Notes under the pieces: model-generated
What the model was told of the DNA's origin: nothing
The model's database searches: none
The model's input: the letters and a program-made list of their open reading frames with translations, nothing else
Position numbers and translations under genes: made by a program
In this document: positions 8,558-18,755 of the stretch, piece after piece
Layout: the number at the start of each line of letters is the position of its first letter
How positions within the stretch are numbered: position 1 is the first letter of the stretch
Assembly (NCBI GenBank): GCA_030425385.1
Contig: JAUIAH010000001.1
Span: forward strand, 682,001 to 746,000
Direction of reading: 5' to 3'
DNA: 64,000 nt
DNA from: Verrucomicrobiia bacterium
GTDB taxonomy: Bacteria; Verrucomicrobiota; Verrucomicrobiia; Verrucomicrobiales; DEV007

Positions 8558-11077
8558 ATGAAATCACACGAGATCCAAAGTCGATGGAGAAACCGGATTG
8601 CCCAGGGCGTCCTTGTCGGTTGCGGTGTCCTGTCGCTCTCGTTGGGGCAGGCACAGGAGGAGGAAGATCTTCTTCCCATCGAAGGCGACAACGACGTCTT
8701 CGTCGAGCTGATCGAGGACCTGGATCCCGGCCTCTTACAGCAGTTAGAAGCCGCGCTCGGGGATGATCTCAACGTTGATTTCGACGTGGTGGAGGACGAT
8801 CCCTTCGCGCCCTTTGGATTCAGTGGGCGCGTGCCCCAGCTCCAGTTGACGCCTGGCATGGTGAAGACCGATACCGATGCTGAGGCTTTGTTAGACCGCG
8901 CGGAAGCATTTGCCAAACAGGGGCGCTACGATTTGGCCAGCAAGCTCTGGCAACAAGCCATCGAGCAGAGCAGTGATGCGTTGCTCGAACGGCTCGACTG
9001 GCAGGACACGACGCGTTCAGGAAACATCTACCGGCAGTTGCGACCGATGTTAGGCGAGATCGAAGCTTCCATGGCGCGGACCATTCGCGAAGGCTTGGTC
9101 GACTACCGGCTCAAGATCGATGGTGATGCGCGGGCCTTGCTCGCGCGGGCGACGCCGGAAGAGCGTGAATCCGCTCTCGCTGAGGTGGTGCTGCGCTATT
9201 TCCTCAGTAGCGTCGGTGATGACGCGGCCTTTGAGTTGGGGTGTCTCAAGATGGAACGTGGCGAGTTTCTCCCTGCGAGCCGACTCTTTGCTAAGATCCT
9301 CGACGAGTATCCCGAGCCAAGTGTGGAGTTGGTTCCAGTGGAAATCCGCTTAGCAGGTTCGTTAGCTCGAGTGGGACAGTTTGATCAAGCGTTAGAAATG
9401 GTCGCCGGCATGCATGCCGACCACCCCGAGTATCGGCGCATCCTTGACCTCGTCCGTCAGGACATCGAAGCGGTGCGGGCCTCGCAAGGCAAGCGGCAGT
9501 TGAGTGCGGATGTTCTCACCACGCCAGCCAATGTTCAGCCAGCGCTCGCGCAGGCGGTCTTGCCCAAGGAACTGCCCATCCTGTGGCAGCAATCCTTTTC
9601 CCTCACCTTGCCAAAGGACTGGCCTGTGCTGCCGGAGTCTCCCCGCGATCCCTTGCCGCAGATTCAGCAGCAAATCCGCAACATGCGCAATGGCCAGGAA
9701 CCCCCAAAGGCTCCGCGCTTGGAGGATCGTTGGCAGACCTTCTTCATGCCTGCTGGGCAAATGCTGGTCCAGGAAGGGCGCGTCTATTTTAAGACCGACG
9801 ATCGGCTCGCCGTCTGTGACACCGGTTCAGGATCCTTGCAGTGGTTAGGATTTCGCAATCGGTTAGAGTTGGCGGAGTCTGTCCGGCTCCGAGCATCCGC
9901 CACGGTGCGCACCACGAGCACGCGGGTCGTTTCCACACCCAACACACCAGAGGAATTTCTCGTCTTTGGTGATCGGGTTCATCAATCCATGACCCTGGCG
10001 GGCGATGCTCTCTACGTGTTGCAAGGGGCTCCGCTCGATTTCAGTGACAATGAGAGAGGCTCGGCCGCCGTCCAACCGCGCGTGGTTGGGCGCCAGCAGT
10101 TAGGGCGGTTCAATCAGCAAGCGGCGGGGCGTTTCCGGGACAATCGCCTGGTGTGCTATGATGCCGTCACTGGGAAACTGCAGTGGTATCGCCGCGCGAC
10201 CGAGCCGCTCGATCCGAATGCTCCCATGCTGCGCAAGGCAGGCTTCTCCCGGGCACCCTTGCCTTATGGCAATCTCCTCCTCGTCCCGGTGCATGAGAAC
10301 ACGGCGCTTTGGTTAGTGGGCCTCGATCGCAAGACCGGCGAGACTCGTTGGCGCACCTTTCTGTGCGATGAGCCGCCTAACCAATGTCATGGGCTATCCC
10401 CGGTGGCGCTGGCCATGGATGCAGGCGACGTTTATGTCGGTTCCGGTGCGGGCTTGCTCAGTTCCGTGGATGCCGTCTCGGGGCGTCTGAATTGGACGGT
10501 GCGCTATCCTCGCCAGCGGATTCGGCCGCCGTCCACCACCGGAAGAGCATTGCCGCACTACGGCTTGCCCTCAGCCCTGCTAGACGGCTGGCTGCAGGAT
10601 CGGGTCTTTCCGCATGGAAATGAGATCGTGGTGGCCGGTTCTGACTTTCATTTCCTCTTCGCGGTCAATCGGCGCACGGGTAAGCTTGCTTGGGAATCCC
10701 CCCGCACGCCCTTCCGCTCGGACGACCCGAGCCGCTACGTCCTCGCAGCTCACGAAGGGCGTCTCTATGTCAGTGGCAGGCATCACGTGCGTTGTTACCA
10801 GACGCGTGGCGGTCGCTGGTTGTGGGAGACGCGTTTGCCAAGTGAATCGTTCGCCCGTGGAGCCTTCACGCCGGAGGCGATCTACATTCCGTTGGAATCG
10901 GGCGTGGCCCAGTTAGACCCGTCAACGGGTGCGCTCGTGGCCACCGGCGCGGTCGCGGTGCCACAGGAAGACGAGCCGGTCGGGAATCTCTTCACGGATG
11001 GCGAACGCCTCCTCGTGTATGGTCTCAAGAAAGTCTACGCGCTGGGCCTCTCTCACCCCACGGATGCGCTCAACTAA
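8558..11077 (+). CDS. Secreted TPR plus PQQ-like beta-propeller protein
   Basis: An 839-residue exported protein; the signal peptide ends near GQAQ (~residue 33). Residues ~105-300 contain TPR-like helical pairs (AEAFAKQGRYDLASKLWQQA and further). Residues ~395-835 form a beta-propeller with PQQ-enzyme-type repeats: 'V(C/R)YDAVTGKLQWYRRAT', 'LDRKTGETRWRTF', 'VDAVSGRLNWTV' and 'VNRRTGKLAWES', the 'G-x-x-x-W' motif of quinoprotein and BamB-like propellers. No PQQ catalytic residues are evident, so a scaffold role is more likely than a dehydrogenase. It lies between BatA-type and cyclase-fold genes (9 and 16 bp gaps), suggesting a periplasmic part of the same complex. Confidence 0.8.
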   Translation: MKSHEIQSRWRNRIAQGVLVGCGVLSLSLGQAQEEEDLLPIEGDNDVFVELIEDLDPGLLQQLEAALGDDLNVDFDVVEDDPFAPFGFSGRVPQLQLTPGMVKTDTDAEALLDRAEAFAKQGRYDLASKLWQQAIEQSSDALLERLDWQDTTRSGNIYRQLRPMLGEIEASMARTIREGLVDYRLKIDGDARALLARATPEERESALAEVVLRYFLSSVGDDAAFELGCLKMERGEFLPASRLFAKILDEYPEPSVELVPVEIRLAGSLARVGQFDQALEMVAGMHADHPEYRRILDLVRQDIEAVRASQGKRQLSADVLTTPANVQPALAQAVLPKELPILWQQSFSLTLPKDWPVLPESPRDPLPQIQQQIRNMRNGQEPPKAPRLEDRWQTFFMPAGQMLVQEGRVYFKTDDRLAVCDTGSGSLQWLGFRNRLELAESVRLRASATVRTTSTRVVSTPNTPEEFLVFGDRVHQSMTLAGDALYVLQGAPLDFSDNERGSAAVQPRVVGRQQLGRFNQQAAGRFRDNRLVCYDAVTGKLQWYRRATEPLDPNAPMLRKAGFSRAPLPYGNLLLVPVHENTALWLVGLDRKTGETRWRTFLCDEPPNQCHGLSPVALAMDAGDVYVGSGAGLLSSVDAVSGRLNWTVRYPRQRIRPPSTTGRALPHYGLPSALLDGWLQDRVFPHGNEIVVAGSDFHFLFAVNRRTGKLAWESPRTPFRSDDPSRYVLAAHEGRLYVSGRHHVRCYQTRGGRWLWETRLPSESFARGAFTPEAIYIPLESGVAQLDPSTGALVATGAVAVPQEDEPVGNLFTDGERLLVYGLKKVYALGLSHPTDALN

Positions 11078-11093
11078 CGGAATCGCCATTGCT

Positions 11094-12158
11094 ATGTCTG
11101 ACCTCATTCTCCCCCGACGCCAATTCCTTCAACGCGGTGCCCAACTGGTCACGGGGTCGTTGCTAGGCGCTGCTGGCGCGCAGGCAGCGGTCGATGACGG
11201 CGTGCGTGAATTGACCGCCGAGCAATTGATCGATGGGCCCACTCAGGCGGCGATCGATCGGGGCCTGCGGTTCCTCGCGGGGCGGCAGATCACGCGGGGC
11301 GCGGATCGAGGCGCCTTCGGCACGAGTGGTTATAATGGTAGTGTTGCCATCAGCGGTATCGCGGGCCTTGCCTTCATGAGTGAAGGCAGCACGCCGGGGA
11401 TCGGGCGGTATGGGAAGCAGGTGGATCATTGCGTGCAGTTCCTCACCAAGAACACTTCCAAGACAGGTTACATTGCTAGAGCGGGTGGGCGTGGCGTGGG
11501 GAATATGTATGGGCACGGCTTTGCCATGCTCTTCATGACGCAAGCTTACGGCATGACGCGGCAGAAGGAACTGGGACAGAAGCTGCACACCGCGGTGAAG
11601 CTCACGCTCAGTGCGCAGAATCCCGAAGGCGGCTGGCGCTACCGGCCCGAGCCCACAGACGCGGATCTATCCGTGACGGTGTGTCAGGTCATGGCCCTCC
11701 GGGCCGCCCGGGATGCGGGGATCAATGTGCCAGATCCCGCTCGCGACAAGACGATCGCCTATGTGAAGAAGAGCCAGATTGATGATGGTGGTTTCCGCTA
11801 CACTCTGCGTGGCGGGCACACGACGTTCGCGTTGACTGCGGCCGGCTTGGTGAGCCTCTTCAGTGCTGGGATCTACGACGGTCCACAGATCGAGAAGGGC
11901 CTGCGCTATCTGAAAGCGCAGAAGAATCGGGCGCAGGGGCATTATTTCTTCTACGGCCACTACTATGCGGTGCAGGCCATGTGGCACGCGGGTGGGCAGT
12001 GGTGGAATGACTGGTATCCGGACATTCGCGACATGCTTTTGAAACGCCAACAGGCCAATGGCTCCTGGAGTTCGCCATACAGTGAGGAATTCGGCACGGC
12101 CATGGCGTGCATTATCCTTCAAATGCCGAACGATCGCTTACCCATCTTTGCGCGCTGA
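11094..12158 (+). CDS. Secreted squalene-cyclase/prenyltransferase-fold protein
   Basis: 354 residues. The N-terminus LPRRQFLQRGAQLV followed by a hydrophobic stretch ending in AQAA looks like a Tat signal, although one residue of the twin-arginine consensus is shifted. The mature part contains alpha/alpha-barrel repeats of the terpenoid cyclase class, with QW-like motifs: LSAQNPEGGWRYRPEP, KKSQIDDGGFRYT and KRQQANGSWSSPY. The DxDD motif of squalene-hopene cyclases is not seen, so enzymatic cyclisation is unlikely; in related clusters this fold is a structural or binding module. The stop overlaps the next start (TGATG at 12156-12160), so translation is probably coupled. The start at 11094 avoids overlap with the propeller gene. 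Confidence 0.8.
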   Translation: MSDLILPRRQFLQRGAQLVTGSLLGAAGAQAAVDDGVRELTAEQLIDGPTQAAIDRGLRFLAGRQITRGADRGAFGTSGYNGSVAISGIAGLAFMSEGSTPGIGRYGKQVDHCVQFLTKNTSKTGYIARAGGRGVGNMYGHGFAMLFMTQAYGMTRQKELGQKLHTAVKLTLSAQNPEGGWRYRPEPTDADLSVTVCQVMALRAARDAGINVPDPARDKTIAYVKKSQIDDGGFRYTLRGGHTTFALTAAGLVSLFSAGIYDGPQIEKGLRYLKAQKNRAQGHYFFYGHYYAVQAMWHAGGQWWNDWYPDIRDMLLKRQQANGSWSSPYSEEFGTAMACIILQMPNDRLPIFAR

Positions 12159-14629
12159 TGCTGGCTCAAACGACCATCTTGCGTTGGCTGGGGTTTGATG
12201 CCGAGCGCATTCCCGATGACACGCCCGTGGACTTCCAGTTCACTTACCTCCCGGAGTCATGGGGCGTCTTTGTCTTGCTCGGGGTCACGGCGGGGTTGCT
12301 AGTGTTGACGTATCGCCTCTATCAACGTGACAAAGCGGATGCCCCCGGTTGGGTGCGTGTGTTCTTGGCCACGCTGCGTGGGTTGACGCTCCTGCTCTTG
12401 ATCACGATCTTGTTAGGCCCTGCGGTGAGCTACAACAAGGTGCGCACCATCCGCCCAGTGGTGCCCGTGCTTCGCGATGCGTCTGATTCCATGAATAAGG
12501 AAGACGTCTACGACGATGCCCGAGAGGCTGTGGGCGTGTCGAAGCTGACCGGGCGCAGCCTGGATAGCGTCAAGCAAACGCCTGTCTCGCGGACTGCCTT
12601 GGTGAATCAGTTAGCCGAATGGGAAGACGGCCGCTTTTACCAGGAGATCGAGAAGCGGGGACGCTTACGCCTCATCGATTTCTCCGATCGCGTCGTCGAT
12701 GTGCCTACCGAGAAGGTGGAAGGCGATCCGGAGGATGCCGGAACCCGGATCCCTGAGTTGGAGGCACGCGGCACAGGAACGGACCTCGCTCGTGCGGTGG
12801 AGACGAGTTTGGCGGAGCGCTTGACCTCTGGCATTGTCATCCTCAGCGATGGGCAGCACAACGCGCAGTCGGATCTGCAGAGCGTTGCTGACGTGGCGGC
12901 CAACCATAAAGTCCCGCTCCTCATCATGGGTCTGGGTGATCCTGACAAGCCGACCAATTTGCAAGTAGCGGAGATCTACGCGGATCCCCAGGTGTGGAAG
13001 AATGACCCGTTCGAGGTTCAAGCCACGTTGCGCTCCCAGGGTTTGGAAGGCGAGACGGTGGAAGTCAGTCTGTTAGAAGTGGTGGCCTCGGAAGACCCTG
13101 ATCTGCCGAGCGAAGACACGCTCCTGGAAAGCAAGCAGGTGACTTTGCCTGATGATGGCAGTCAGGTGCGGCTCAGTTTCACCCATTCACCTCCCGAGGA
13201 TGGGCTGCGCTCTTACACGGTGCGTGCCACGCCGGTGGAGAACGAATCCAACGCCGAGGACAACCAACCCGCAGCGCCTGTTCGCGTGAAGGTGCTAGAC
13301 GATCACGCGCGTGTCCTGCTCATTTCCGGCGGGCCGAGCTGGGAGTATCGCGCCTTGACCCGCCTCTTCTTACGCGAAGACAACGTGGATCTGTCGTGCT
13401 GGCTGCAATCGCTCGACAATGGTCGGCAACAGCAGGGCAACACGACGCTCGATCAATTGCCCATCACACAGGAGCAGCTTTTCGAGTTCGACGTGGTGGT
13501 GATGCTAGACCCCGATCCGCGCGAGTTCAGCGAGGCTTGGATCGATTTGCTGCGAGACTTTGTCGGGGAACACGCTGGCGGCCTCCTCTACATGCCTGGG
13601 CCAGTGTATGGGGGACCCTTCCTCACGGAACCACGTCTAACAGGATTTCAGGATTTGCTCCCCGTGACCCTGGGAGACATTGGCAGCCTAGAGGTGGCCA
13701 GTCTGCTCACGAGCTTCAATCGGCCCTGGCCGCTGGGCATCGTCACGGCGAATGTGGACCAGCCCATCATGCGATTCTACTCGGACACGCAAGAGACCTT
13801 GGATCGGTGGAAACGCCTCCCTGGGATCTTCTGGAGTTTTCCGGCTGCCGCGCCCAAGCCCGCCACTCGCGTGCTCATCGAACACACGGATCCCAGCTTG
13901 CGGAACAACGACGTGGCAAGGCCACTGTTAGTCACGGGCAACTATGGTTCCGGGCGAACGACCTATCTGGGCTTTGATGGCACGTGGCGCTGGCGCACGC
14001 CTGGTTTGGATGCCGAGTTCTTCAAGCGCTTCTGGGTGCAGGCCACGCGTTATCTGATCGAGGGACGCACGCTGGCCGGGAAACGACGCGGGGTGGTGGA
14101 GACGAGTCGTTTCCGCTACGAAGTGGGCGATCGCATCCGCGTGACGGCGCGTTTGCGTCAGCCAAACTACGAGCCCTTGGAAGAGGAATCGATCGTGGCG
14201 ATGTTAGAACAACCGAGCGAAGAACCCACGGAAGTGACCTTTACCATGGTTCCGAATTCTCCTGGGCTCTATGAAACGACGCTCACGGCAGCAAACCAAG
14301 GTTTGCACACCGTCCGCCTTTCCCTGCCATCGGAAGGCGCCGAGCAGGTAGACATCGATACGAATTTCTCTGTCATTCTCCCCATCCGAGAAAGCCAAGC
14401 CACCTGGCTCGACAAGCCCGGTCTCATGGAGCTCGCCAAGGCTAGTGGTGGCCAATACTTTGAACTCGATCAGTTAGACCAATTGCTCGAGGCCATCCCC
14501 AATCGTATTCGACGACTCGAAACCCCTAGCGCACCCATTCCCATCTGGGACACCATGCGTGTGCTGCTTCTCCTCGCCTTTCTGCTAGGGCTTGAGTGGA
14601 CACTGCGCAAACGTTTCAAGATGCTTTGA
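12158..14629 (+). CDS. VWA membrane protein with glutamine-amidotransferase-like domain
   Basis: An 823-residue protein. Two membrane helices (~36-53 and ~68-90) precede a VWA domain whose metal site is D107-A-S-D-S111. From ~380 there is a second alpha/beta domain beginning RVLLISGGPSWEYRALTRLF, a class I glutamine-amidotransferase-like fold often fused to VWA domains in MoxR clusters. A C-terminal helix (VLLLLAFLLGLEWTL) ends the protein. It is a second, divergent copy of the architecture seen in the gene at 6287, so the cluster encodes a pair of VWA membrane proteins, as in the BatA/BatB pairing. It overlaps the preceding stop by one base and ends 2 bp before the next gene. Confidence 0.83.
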   Translation: MLAQTTILRWLGFDAERIPDDTPVDFQFTYLPESWGVFVLLGVTAGLLVLTYRLYQRDKADAPGWVRVFLATLRGLTLLLLITILLGPAVSYNKVRTIRPVVPVLRDASDSMNKEDVYDDAREAVGVSKLTGRSLDSVKQTPVSRTALVNQLAEWEDGRFYQEIEKRGRLRLIDFSDRVVDVPTEKVEGDPEDAGTRIPELEARGTGTDLARAVETSLAERLTSGIVILSDGQHNAQSDLQSVADVAANHKVPLLIMGLGDPDKPTNLQVAEIYADPQVWKNDPFEVQATLRSQGLEGETVEVSLLEVVASEDPDLPSEDTLLESKQVTLPDDGSQVRLSFTHSPPEDGLRSYTVRATPVENESNAEDNQPAAPVRVKVLDDHARVLLISGGPSWEYRALTRLFLREDNVDLSCWLQSLDNGRQQQGNTTLDQLPITQEQLFEFDVVVMLDPDPREFSEAWIDLLRDFVGEHAGGLLYMPGPVYGGPFLTEPRLTGFQDLLPVTLGDIGSLEVASLLTSFNRPWPLGIVTANVDQPIMRFYSDTQETLDRWKRLPGIFWSFPAAAPKPATRVLIEHTDPSLRNNDVARPLLVTGNYGSGRTTYLGFDGTWRWRTPGLDAEFFKRFWVQATRYLIEGRTLAGKRRGVVETSRFRYEVGDRIRVTARLRQPNYEPLEEESIVAMLEQPSEEPTEVTFTMVPNSPGLYETTLTAANQGLHTVRLSLPSEGAEQVDIDTNFSVILPIRESQATWLDKPGLMELAKASGGQYFELDQLDQLLEAIPNRIRRLETPSAPIPIWDTMRVLLLLAFLLGLEWTLRKRFKML

Positions 14630-14631
14630 TC

Positions 14632-16884
14632 ATGAGTAGCGACGTTCTCACTTCTCTCGACAAACAGCCGTCCGCGCTGACGAGCAAGCTGCGGAGCTTG
14701 CGACGGCGGGTGGCGCTCTGGTTCACCGTCGACGGGTTGAACCGTCTCATGATTGCTTTGTTAGCCTTCGTGGGCGTGGATCTAGCGATCGATTGGACGT
14801 TTCGCATGGACCGGGCCCAGCGGGGGATCATGCTCGCGCTCGCCGCGCTCGTCTTGCTTTGGGTGTTGTGGCGTTACCTTCTCAAACCGCTCTTTACCAA
14901 GATCTCTGACGAGGCGCTCTGTTTGGAGATTGAGAAACACGGCGGCCAGTCAGAAGCCTTGATCACTGCGTTAGAATTCTCGCGTGAAGACTGGAGCAAA
15001 CATCCCAATGTGGCTCCTGGGTTGGTGCGCGAAGCCATTGCCAAAGGGCTTGCGGCCGGTGATGCCGCTCCAGTATCTGGTGTGCTGCGTCAGGGGCGCT
15101 TCTGGGGCAACGTGCTGGTGCTCGCCGTGCTCGTGCTCGTTTCCCTGGGCTTGGGTGTGGCGTGCACCAAGACGAAGGTGATGGGCACGTGGTTCAATCG
15201 GAACGTGTTGTTAGGCAACGCCGCCTGGCCACAGGATTTCTATTTCCAGGTGGCCAACGCAGAGGGGCAAACGCTCCACATCCCGCGCGGCGACGACTAT
15301 GTGTTAGAAGCCGTCATTGAGGAAGGCTATCGTTACCTGCCAGAGGAAGTGAAGCTGGAATTTCGCACGCAGGCGGGGCGGCGTCTTGAAACCATGGATC
15401 GTTCGGATGACGGCAAGGACTATCGTTATCAAATGCTGAGTGTCACGGAACCGCTGAGTTTCCGACTCACGAGCAAGAAGGTGAAGACGGAGTGGTTTCA
15501 GGTCGAGCTCTTGCAACGTCCCGAGCTCGAGGAGATCGAACTCATGACCAAGCCACCGGCTTACACGGAGACCGGACCTAGCACTCTCCCAGCAGGGCAA
15601 GGCCCCTACTATGTGCTTCGCGGCTCAAGCCTTGGAGTGCGTGGTCAGGCTGATAAGCCTCTACGGTCGGCTCAACTGCTTTCGGGAGAGGCGCGCTGGC
15701 CGCTGGAAGTGCGGGAACAACAGTTTGGAGGTGTCGTGCCCGCCGAGGCGCTCGTCTCCGGTTCCTACACCTTGGAAATCGAAGACACCGAAGAAGTCTT
15801 ACAGAACGGCGAAGAAACGCCTCGTGGTCTCGGGACAAGAGAACCTGTACGGTTCAAGCTACGCCTGAAAGACGACGCCACACCCAAGATCAAGGCCCGC
15901 CTCTATGGGGTCAGCGGGATGGTCGTGTCCCGTGCGCGCTTGCCCGTCGCGGCTACTTTGTCGGATGACTTTGCGATCAAGGATGTGCAACTCGCCTGGC
16001 AATGGCGCGAAGACACTAGCGAGACAGAGGAAACCACCGGAGCGCACGTTCCCTCCGGGGCGGAAGCTTTGTTAGGGCAAGCCACCATGGAGTTGGACGA
16101 ACCTTTTGAGATCGAGGCACTCGAGATTCCAGCGGGATCCCGGCTAAGCTTTCACTTGGCGGCAACAGACAACGACGTCGTTACGGGTCCGAAGATTGGG
16201 AAATCGACCGAACTCATCGTGAGGGTGGTGAACGAGGCCGAGCTGCGCGACGATCTCTTGCGTCGTGAGAAAGAGCAGCGGCAACTAGTCGCCGAACTGG
16301 TCGATCAGCAAGACCTGTTATTGACCGAATGTCAGGCGCTCTCTGCGCAAACGCGCACGGGCGATCTTAGCAGTGAACAGCGCAGTGAGGCCGTTCGTTT
16401 TGTCAAACGTCAGAACCTCGTGAGCAACGGCCTTCGTCCTGTCGTGGGGCGTCTGCGCGGGATGGTGGCGGAGATCACGAATAACAAACTTGAGGATGAT
16501 GATGGTGTGCTACGGGAGCGTCTGCGCGAGCGCATCATCGATCCTCTGGAGGCACTCACCGAGAATGAGCTCACACTCGCTGCCGAATACCTCAGTCGGG
16601 TGCGGCGTGCGGACGCCCAAGAACGCCAAGTGTATTTCACTGCAGCGATCACCAATCAGCAGGCCGCGCTCAAGCAGCTGCGCGAGATTCTCATCCACAT
16701 GGTGAAGAACGAAAGCTATCAGCAAGCGGTCAATCTTCTCTACGAGATCCAGAAATCGCAGGAAGATCTCCGCAAGCGCACGGAGAAAGAGAAGGAGAGC
16801 TTGTTAGAGAAAGTCTTGCAGGATCCCAAGGAAGAAGCGGCCGACGGCGAGACGAATGACAGTAACGTTAACGAAACACCATGA
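14632..16884 (+). CDS. Three-TM membrane protein with long C-terminal helical region (DUF4175-like position)
   Basis: A 750-residue protein with membrane helices at ~38-56, ~66-86 and ~160-177, then a large extracytoplasmic part that looks beta-rich (~180-510), and a charged, probably coiled-coil region (~520-730) rich in Glu, Gln, Arg and Leu. I do not find a defined domain. In other MoxR/DUF58/VWA clusters the last large membrane protein is DUF4175, which also has N-terminal helices and a long periplasmic Gln-rich part; this gene occupies the same place and may be a distant equivalent (inference). Its stop overlaps the start of the next gene (ATGA at 16881). Confidence 0.7.
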   Translation: MSSDVLTSLDKQPSALTSKLRSLRRRVALWFTVDGLNRLMIALLAFVGVDLAIDWTFRMDRAQRGIMLALAALVLLWVLWRYLLKPLFTKISDEALCLEIEKHGGQSEALITALEFSREDWSKHPNVAPGLVREAIAKGLAAGDAAPVSGVLRQGRFWGNVLVLAVLVLVSLGLGVACTKTKVMGTWFNRNVLLGNAAWPQDFYFQVANAEGQTLHIPRGDDYVLEAVIEEGYRYLPEEVKLEFRTQAGRRLETMDRSDDGKDYRYQMLSVTEPLSFRLTSKKVKTEWFQVELLQRPELEEIELMTKPPAYTETGPSTLPAGQGPYYVLRGSSLGVRGQADKPLRSAQLLSGEARWPLEVREQQFGGVVPAEALVSGSYTLEIEDTEEVLQNGEETPRGLGTREPVRFKLRLKDDATPKIKARLYGVSGMVVSRARLPVAATLSDDFAIKDVQLAWQWREDTSETEETTGAHVPSGAEALLGQATMELDEPFEIEALEIPAGSRLSFHLAATDNDVVTGPKIGKSTELIVRVVNEAELRDDLLRREKEQRQLVAELVDQQDLLLTECQALSAQTRTGDLSSEQRSEAVRFVKRQNLVSNGLRPVVGRLRGMVAEITNNKLEDDDGVLRERLRERIIDPLEALTENELTLAAEYLSRVRRADAQERQVYFTAAITNQQAALKQLREILIHMVKNESYQQAVNLLYEIQKSQEDLRKRTEKEKESLLEKVLQDPKEEAADGETNDSNVNETP

Positions 16885-18755
16885 ATCAACCCTTCGCATG
16901 CATTCTAACCATCGCGCTTCTCGTCGGCACGAGCCTGCGAGCACAAGAGCCGGTTCCTGGTGGCTTGGAGGCTGAAGCGCAAGGCACGGCGCAACCCAGT
17001 CCTCTCGGAGCGCGTCAGCAACGCATCAAGCGTTTGTTGAATGATCTGGAAGGCAAATTTGGCGAGTTGGCCACGAAGCTGGAAGAAGAGCAGCCGGAAC
17101 AGGCGGAGAAGCTGAAGGAGGCTTTCGTGCAATCCAAGGAGTTGCTGTTGATGCAGCGCATGGATGAAATCACGACCTTGTTAGACGCGGCCAAGCTGGA
17201 ATCAGCCACTGATGAGCAGACACAGATCGTGAGTGATTTGAAGGCGCTCATCGATCTCCTTCTGTATGAGGAAGACGAGTATGAGCGTCTGCAGAAAGAG
17301 ATCGAGCGCTTGGAGAAATGGAAGGAAGCCCTTGATGGCCTCATTCAAGAAGAGAGTGAGTTGCAAGAAGAGAGCGAGATTCTTGAGGATCCGGAGCAAG
17401 CCAAGGCGGCTTTGGATGCGCAGATCCAGAAAGCGAAGGATTTGGTGAAGAAACAGGAGGAATTGTTAGAGAAGACCGAGGAGAATGATGGCAGCAACGT
17501 CGATGCCACCGATGAACTGGCGGATGCTCAAGCGGCGTTGCAGAAGGAAACCGAAGCTCTTGCCGAGGAGTTGGCCTCAAGTGAAGACGCCTCGCAGAGC
17601 GCCGAGAGTGCGCAGCAGCAGGCGAGCCAATCGTTGAGTCAAGCGGCGCAGCAACAACGTCAGGCTGAACAGCAGTTAGGCCAAGGCAAGCCGAAAGAGG
17701 CCAGCAGTGCGGAGAAGGAAGCCCTTGCAGAGATGCAGAAGGCTGTCGACGCGCTGGAGAAAGAACGGCAGCGCTTGGAGAATCAAGACGCTGAAGAGAC
17801 GAGCAAGGAATTGGCGCAACAACAGAGCGAAGCGGCGGCGGAAGCTGAGGAATTGGGCGATGAGATGGCGGAAGCGGGCGAGCCTCAGGAAGGGGAAGCG
17901 TCCCCTGCCGAGAGCGTGCAGAACGCGCAGCAGCAAATGAATCAAGCTGCGCAGCAGTTGGGCCAGAATGAGCCCGGGAAAGCGGCCGAGAACCAAGAGC
18001 GCGCTCTGGAAGAATTGAACGAGGCGCGCGAGGAAGTGGAGCGTCAACTGAATGAGTTGCGTGATCAGGCGCAGCAAGAACAGATTGCGCGTTTGGAAGA
18101 AGTCTTTGTCAAGATGTTGGAGCGTCAGCGACTCGTCACCGGAGGCACCAAGGGCGTTGCGGAGCGGCGCGGAGGCGATGAGAACCGTCTCCGTCGTGCC
18201 GACCGCATCCAGTTGCGCGAGTTGGCGAAGGAAGAGCGCGGGCTAGAAGAAGACGCCAAAGCGGCTGAACAACTGTTAGTCGATGACGGCACCAGCGTGG
18301 TCTTTCGCGACATCGTCGGTTTCCTCCAGCAGGAAATCAGCAACGTCGCCGCCATGATGGAACGACAACGCACGGGGATGCTGGTGCAACAAGCCCATTT
18401 GGAGATCGAGGCGACCCTCCAAGAGTTGATTGCGGCTCTGGAGAATTCCGGTGCCGGTCAGCAGCAACAGCAACAGCAGCAACCGCCCCAAGAAGGGCAG
18501 CAGCAGCAACAACAGCGTCAGAGTCTCTTTCCACCCCTCGCGGAAATCAAATTGCTCAAGTTCACCCAAGAGCGCATCAATCGACAGACGCTTGCGTTAG
18601 AGCGAGCCGGCCAGCAAGCTGGGGTTGAAGACCTCTTACAGGATCGCTTTGACGCCACTGCCGACATGCAGGACAAACTCACTAACATGGCGCGCCAAGT
18701 CGCCACTCAATGGCAACCCACCATGACCCAGGAGGATCCCAATGCAATTGACTAG
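16881..18755 (+). CDS. Secreted Glu/Gln-rich coiled-coil protein
   Basis: A 624-residue exported protein; the signal peptide ends near LRAQ (~residue 21). The mature protein is almost entirely Glu, Gln, Ala, Lys and Leu heptad-like sequence, predicted to form long coiled coils (~45-430), with a more globular segment at ~440-560 and Gln tracts of eight and six residues separated by PPQEG (~530-550). Its N-terminal ATGA overlap with the preceding membrane protein, whose own C-terminus is also a helical rod, suggests that the two associate in the periplasm. No enzymatic motif is seen. It overlaps the following gene by 14 bp. Confidence 0.7.
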   Translation: MNQPFACILTIALLVGTSLRAQEPVPGGLEAEAQGTAQPSPLGARQQRIKRLLNDLEGKFGELATKLEEEQPEQAEKLKEAFVQSKELLLMQRMDEITTLLDAAKLESATDEQTQIVSDLKALIDLLLYEEDEYERLQKEIERLEKWKEALDGLIQEESELQEESEILEDPEQAKAALDAQIQKAKDLVKKQEELLEKTEENDGSNVDATDELADAQAALQKETEALAEELASSEDASQSAESAQQQASQSLSQAAQQQRQAEQQLGQGKPKEASSAEKEALAEMQKAVDALEKERQRLENQDAEETSKELAQQQSEAAAEAEELGDEMAEAGEPQEGEASPAESVQNAQQQMNQAAQQLGQNEPGKAAENQERALEELNEAREEVERQLNELRDQAQQEQIARLEEVFVKMLERQRLVTGGTKGVAERRGGDENRLRRADRIQLRELAKEERGLEEDAKAAEQLLVDDGTSVVFRDIVGFLQQEISNVAAMMERQRTGMLVQQAHLEIEATLQELIAALENSGAGQQQQQQQQPPQEGQQQQQQRQSLFPPLAEIKLLKFTQERINRQTLALERAGQQAGVEDLLQDRFDATADMQDKLTNMARQVATQWQPTMTQEDPNAID